A DNA stretch of 64,000 nucleotides, from assembly GCA_949152475.1 (NCBI GenBank), contig OX424569.1:20869170-20933169 (forward strand), given 5' to 3'. This document shows positions 60,371-64,000 of the stretch, in pieces (position 1 is the stretch's first letter; every line of letters starts with the position of its first letter). A model generated the notes under the pieces. It saw only the letters and a program-made list of their open reading frames with translations, ran no database searches and was not told the DNA's origin. The DNA is from Terebella lapidaria. Lineage: Eukaryota; Annelida; Polychaeta; Terebellida; Terebellidae. The position numbers and the translations under genes were made by a program.

Positions 60371-61440
60371 TCAGTAGGTATATATCTTTCTCAAGGCAAA
60401 GGCATGATACAAGTACAGACTTAAATTTCTAATAACATCTTCATCAGTAGATTTCAACAGTATATCCATAATATTTGGATTACAACTATTATACCTTTGC
60501 AGAAATTTATCCAAATAATAATCTCGCAAATCATCATATAGCGGACATTTTATACAAAAATGAAACTCTTCCTCAATTGTTTCAACATTTAACGTGCTAA
60601 AGCAAAAGTTACAGATCCTATTTCCTTTGTTTGTTGAGTACACATTATGTCTTCCTTTTTCAATTTCTAACACATGATTACTACATCTAAATTTAGCCAT
60701 TATAATCCTATGTTTTTTGTTGTGTAACACTGACAAATAAGGTTCAATTTCAATAGTATCTTTCACAGACTTGTATAATTCTAATTTACTGCTATATTCC
60801 AACTTAGTATACCAATCTTGTAAAAAACAATCCTGTACTCTTTGTTTGAACAATCTCAGAAACACATCTACATTTCCTACGCCCTGATTTATCCAAGCAT
60901 ATGCAAAACCATACCTATACAATAATTTTTTTGATATTAGTACACCATGTTGTTCGACCAGCTTCGTCTAATTGCTTACTCAAGTCGTAACATTGTTTTG
61001 TCAATCTGCTACTCTCCATACATATAATGGTGACCCAAAACTTAACACACGTGACGAAATATTTTGTGTATAATGGATATCGACCACAGTCACCAAGAAC
61101 TGCAATATTTGCGGTTCTTGAGGAGACCCCAAGTATCCTCTTACAAAAATTTGTATGTATTTGTTCTAGTTTCTGGTTATGGCATGAATCCCCACACTTC
61201 ACATCCATAACATATGACTGGTAAAATTGTGTTGTCGAATAATTCAAAGGCTATTTTGGTGGCATACCGCCACAACTTTCATCTAATTTGTATAAACATG
61301 CTAACGCTTTGCAACTCTGTTTCACTATTCCTGATATTAAGTCCACTTAGTGTGTTTCCAAACATAACACCCAAGTACTTGTAGCTTTAGACCACCTCAA
61401 TACACTCATTTTTATAAAACCATTTTTCAGAATGCTTTTC
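60371..61440 (-). pseudogene. LINE C-terminal region with zinc-binding motif
   Basis: Pieces: YKYLGVMFGNTLSGLN, HTNFCKRILGVSSRTANIAV, LGDCGRYPLYTKYFVTCVKF, DCFLQDWYTKLEYSSKLELY, KFRCSNHVLEIEKGRHN and RICNFCFSTLNVETIEEEFH followed by FCIKCPLYDDLRDYYLDKF. The CxxC-(n)-H-xxx-C motif is a LINE C-terminal zinc-binding signature. Two or three breaks separate the pieces. The 183-residue final piece (60922-60371) is intact to its stop. Confidence 0.85.
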
Positions 61441-61449
61441 AGATCCCCC

Positions 61450-62422
61450 TCTCCTAAAAACAATGATTTTTTATTTTTTAAGATTTACCTGCATTCCCCA
61501 AAGATTACAATATTTTTCAAGTACATTCAGTTGTCTCTGAAGATCACCGACTGTATCAGAACATAGCACCATATCATCTGCGTACATCAAAACTTTGATA
61601 TCTGTGTTTGAAATTTGTACACCTCTACATCCAGCCTCATTTAACATGTCAACCAGTTCATTTACATACATAGTGAATAAAAATGGCGAAAGCATACAGC
61701 CTTGTCTGGTGCCAACGACACAATCAAAGTAACTAGTCAGACCTTCACATGTATGCACACATGATTTCAATTTGCTATACATCGATTTGATCACTTCTAA
61801 TATTCTACCATGGACACCTCTCTTGATTAATTGTACAAACAATCCTGCATGTGGTATCTGATCAAATGCACGCGAGAAATCAATGAATGATATGTAAAAT
61901 CTTCATTTGCGCTTGGTTAAATACTTTTCACACATTATATGTAGATTAAAAATTTGATGTACAGTCGAGTATCCCTTTCTAAATCCTGCTTGTTCTGGAT
62001 AATATTTCCCTTCTTCTGCCCACTCTACCAAACGTGAGTTTAGACCTTTGGTGAATATTTTACCAGTAACACTGATTAATGATATAGCTCTGTAATTTCC
62101 AGGATTATGTATGGTACCATTCTTATGTATTGTATGGATGATCGCTTTTCCCCATGTATCTGGAAATGTTAACAATATAGTATTGAATTGGGGCCCACAA
62201 ATCCAAGTATGCTTTAAACATTTCCACTATAAAACCATCAGGGCCTGGAGCTTTATTATTTTTCATATGCTGTATTGCTTGTACTACCTCCTCAACTGTT
62301 ACATTTCTATTTAAGATTAAAGGTTCACCCCCTACACACATATCACACCTCATTCCATGTTCCTCAAGCATTGTACTAAAACAATTTGTTGCTGACAAAT
62401 TTTCTTCAGTAAAGACCAACAC
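61450..62422 (-). pseudogene. LINE reverse transcriptase
   Basis: VTVEEVVQAIQHMKNNKAPG-PDGFIVEMFK opens the RT (62422-62123). After a frameshift, FPDTWGKAIIHTIHKNGTIH, NPGNYRAISLISVTGKIFTK and QAGFRKGYSTVHQIFNLH follow. A TGA near 61903 interrupts, then FIDFSRAFDQIPH (first catalytic Asp), GTRQGCMLSPFLFTMYVNEL and KVLMYADDMVLCSD (catalytic YADD). A stop follows VNLKK at 61471. All core RT motifs are present in order. Confidence 0.9.
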
Positions 62423-62429
62423 ATACCAC

Positions 62430-63335
62430 TGTTCAAGTATTGGTTATTAATTTTCCAGTACATTTGTCTTTTGAACACATTTTCTTTCCTCTTGTATTCT
62501 AGTTTCAATTGTTTTCTCGCAGCACAATACTCCACTAACTGGTTAGAATCATTTGACCTACGGTATTTCCTCAGACACTGATTACGCTTTTTCTTCAATT
62601 CAGACAATTGTTTATCCCACCAGGGGACTGATTTTTTACGTATTATATTACCCCTATTTTTATTTTCAACAATTTCAAATATGGACACAGCACTTCTACC
62701 CATTATTTCCTCTAACAATGTAAGAACAAGTTCTGGTTCTCCATCATCACACATAGTTTTATATGCATCAAAGCTACCTTCCATATATTCATTTCCAAGT
62801 TCATTTTTGAAATTTTTTACATTCTCCACGTTCCATTTTGTCTTACCCTTATCCGATACACATGATTTTTGGTCATCATTTATCTCCTCAATTATTGTTA
62901 CATGTATCTTAGAGCCTAATGCTAATGTACAAACAACAGGAAAGTGATCCACACCAGTCATGGTACAATCCTCCACATCCACCTTCAGATCTACAACATT
63001 GTCAAATAGATTTGTACAACACATAAAATAATCTATCACACTATTACCATTACCAGTTACACATGTATACTCTCCTTCACTGTCACTGGGTTTCCTTCCA
63101 TTTACAATGTGTATAGTACAGTTGATGCACATTTGGATAAGTGTTTTACCAAAATTATTTACTCTGCCATCCTTTGTTTTCCTGTCAAGATCAAAATTTT
63201 CTACACAGTAATCGGTGATATACGCCTGTACATTTGTATATTTATCATCATCTATTATATAGTCACGAAGATTACCACACCTAGCATTAAAGCCTCCACA
63301 ACATATTACATCATACATATTTTTTGCAGTTGAAG
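62430..63335 (-). pseudogene. LINE endonuclease (EEP) C-terminal half plus linker
   Basis: Pieces read VICCGGFNARCGNLRDYIID, FGKTLIQMCINCTIHIVNGR, EGEYTCVTGNGNSVIDYFMC, TGVDHFPVVCTLAL: the G-FNAR, N..GK, NGR, T-...-S-IDY and DH-PV motifs of endonuclease/exonuclease/phosphatase domains. A basic linker WWDKQLSELKKKRNQCLRKY follows. GGFNAR has Gly where Asp is usual (GDFNAR). The frame then shifts near 62430 into the RT region. Confidence 0.85.
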
Positions 63336-63337
63336 TT

Positions 63338-63790
63338 AAAGCCCCAGTCCCATATGAGGCCGGTGCATTGCGACAATACACGGTGAAGCACGGCAGATTG
63401 GCCTCCAAGATCGGGGTGGTCCGGCATTGACCGGCATCTGTTTTTCAAAAAAATCCTCCCGTTTCACCCCGGTGTGTATTGAAGCCGATGGTAGGACAGC
63501 ACATCACGGCAGATCAAGGTGGAGCCCCGGTGGTAGCCGGCACCAACACGATGTCAACACGGCGAATGCCGATGTACCCCTGAGGTCATCCCGGAGCACC
63601 ATTTAGTCTCACAGACCATGCCGGCGTCAACACGGCACTTCACGGTGACAAGCACGTTGTACCCCGGCGTATGACGGCCAATGCCGGAACAACACGGTTG
63701 TAGCCGGCAGTAACACGATGTTCACACGGCGAATGCCGTTGTATCACGACTGAGCCCTGGTAGAGCCCCGGCGTTTCATGTCCTTGATTT
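63338..63790. mobile_element. MITE-like block built of CCGGC/CACGG words
   Basis: It starts around 'aaagccccagtcccatatga' and continues with short words such as 'caacacggcgaatgccg', 'ccggcattgaccggcat' and 'cacggtgaagcacggca' in both orientations. Its GC content is much higher than the surroundings. The style (a few short words repeated in both orientations behind a GCCCC-type end) is like the element at 10571-11240. A right end was not identified before 63790. Confidence 0.45.
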
Positions 63791-64000
63791 TGCGTTGTAA
63801 TTATATCAAATACAGATGATGTCTTTTAGTTATCTTCATGATAAATGAATATTTGAACGCCTGATGATTTTTTTTTCTTCATTTGGAAATTAAATTTGTT
63901 TCACTGCAATAAATGATACTACAAATTTGAAGAAAGTATCGCGAAATAGTTAGAAAAACAGGAATGTCAATATGAAGGTATATATAGCAACTAATTTAAA

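Larger units (their letters stand above)
60190..63338 (-). mobile_element. Nearly full-length LINE (endonuclease, RT, zinc-binding C-terminus), 5'-truncated
   Basis: A single minus-strand ORF2-type element with an AATAAA-containing 3' region ('attcaataaacaatacag', around 60205-60230). Its parts are annotated separately. The 5' end is lost where a MITE-like block begins (63338). Roughly five or six stops and frameshifts are visible. The clade is uncertain; the RQGC-LSP motif and the Cys/His tail fit several RTE/I-like groups. Confidence 0.85.

Overview
This window is eukaryotic, gene-poor and packed with repeats. It comes from an animal, most likely a lophotrochozoan and plausibly a bivalve mollusc. 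That guess rests on hairpin-ended, minisatellite-carrying elements of the pearl/HINE (Helentron) type, CR1/L2-like LINEs, a second LINE type with a C-terminal zinc-binding region, many MITEs, and a NADAR (YbiA-like) coding fossil. The species is inferred, not demonstrated. I see no complete host gene, no rRNA and no convincing functional tRNA. The only intact-looking coding piece is a short PHD-finger first exon near 59.6 kb.

Layout. 1-6 kb: a family C hairpin element carrying a nested family A element, with a 1.1-kb tandem duplication across their boundary. 6-9.5 kb: a family B element with a 134-bp minisatellite and a small direct-repeat-bounded insertion. 9.5-11.9 kb: mostly unique sequence plus a 670-bp MITE. 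11.9-18.9 kb: three more family B elements, one nested in another, the last with a 455-bp tandem array. 19.3-27.7 kb: a terminal-inverted-repeat element with symmetric clusters of a TTCGAACGG word and a 5-bp target duplication, split by a second C+A composite. 28.0-30.0 kb: a 5'-truncated CR1/L2-like LINE. 30.4-36.2 kb: a 1.83-kb tandem repeat (three units and a bit). 36.6-55.7 kb: three units of a tandem repeat of about 6.5 kb. Each unit holds a transposase-like fossil, a TIR MITE, a NADAR fossil, hAT-like ends and an extreme palindrome; two of the three also carry an LTR-bounded TRIM whose LTR holds a tRNA-like Pol III promoter. 55.6-56.5 kb: the CR1-like LINE in which the array breakpoint lies. 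57-59.1 kb: two MITEs. 59.6 kb: the PHD exon. 60.2-63.3 kb: a nearly full-length LINE on the minus strand. 63.3 kb to the end: another MITE-like block.

How it fits together. There are no pathways here; the story is one of element dynamics. Families A, B and C share one architecture: a 5' hairpin, a CG-rich microsatellite close behind it in A and B, minisatellites, a subterminal inverted repeat, a 3' hairpin and a CTAG/CTAA end in a T tract. They nest in one another. Paralogous empty sites inside the window fix several insertion boundaries, and presence or absence of the TRIM among the tandem units orders the duplications.
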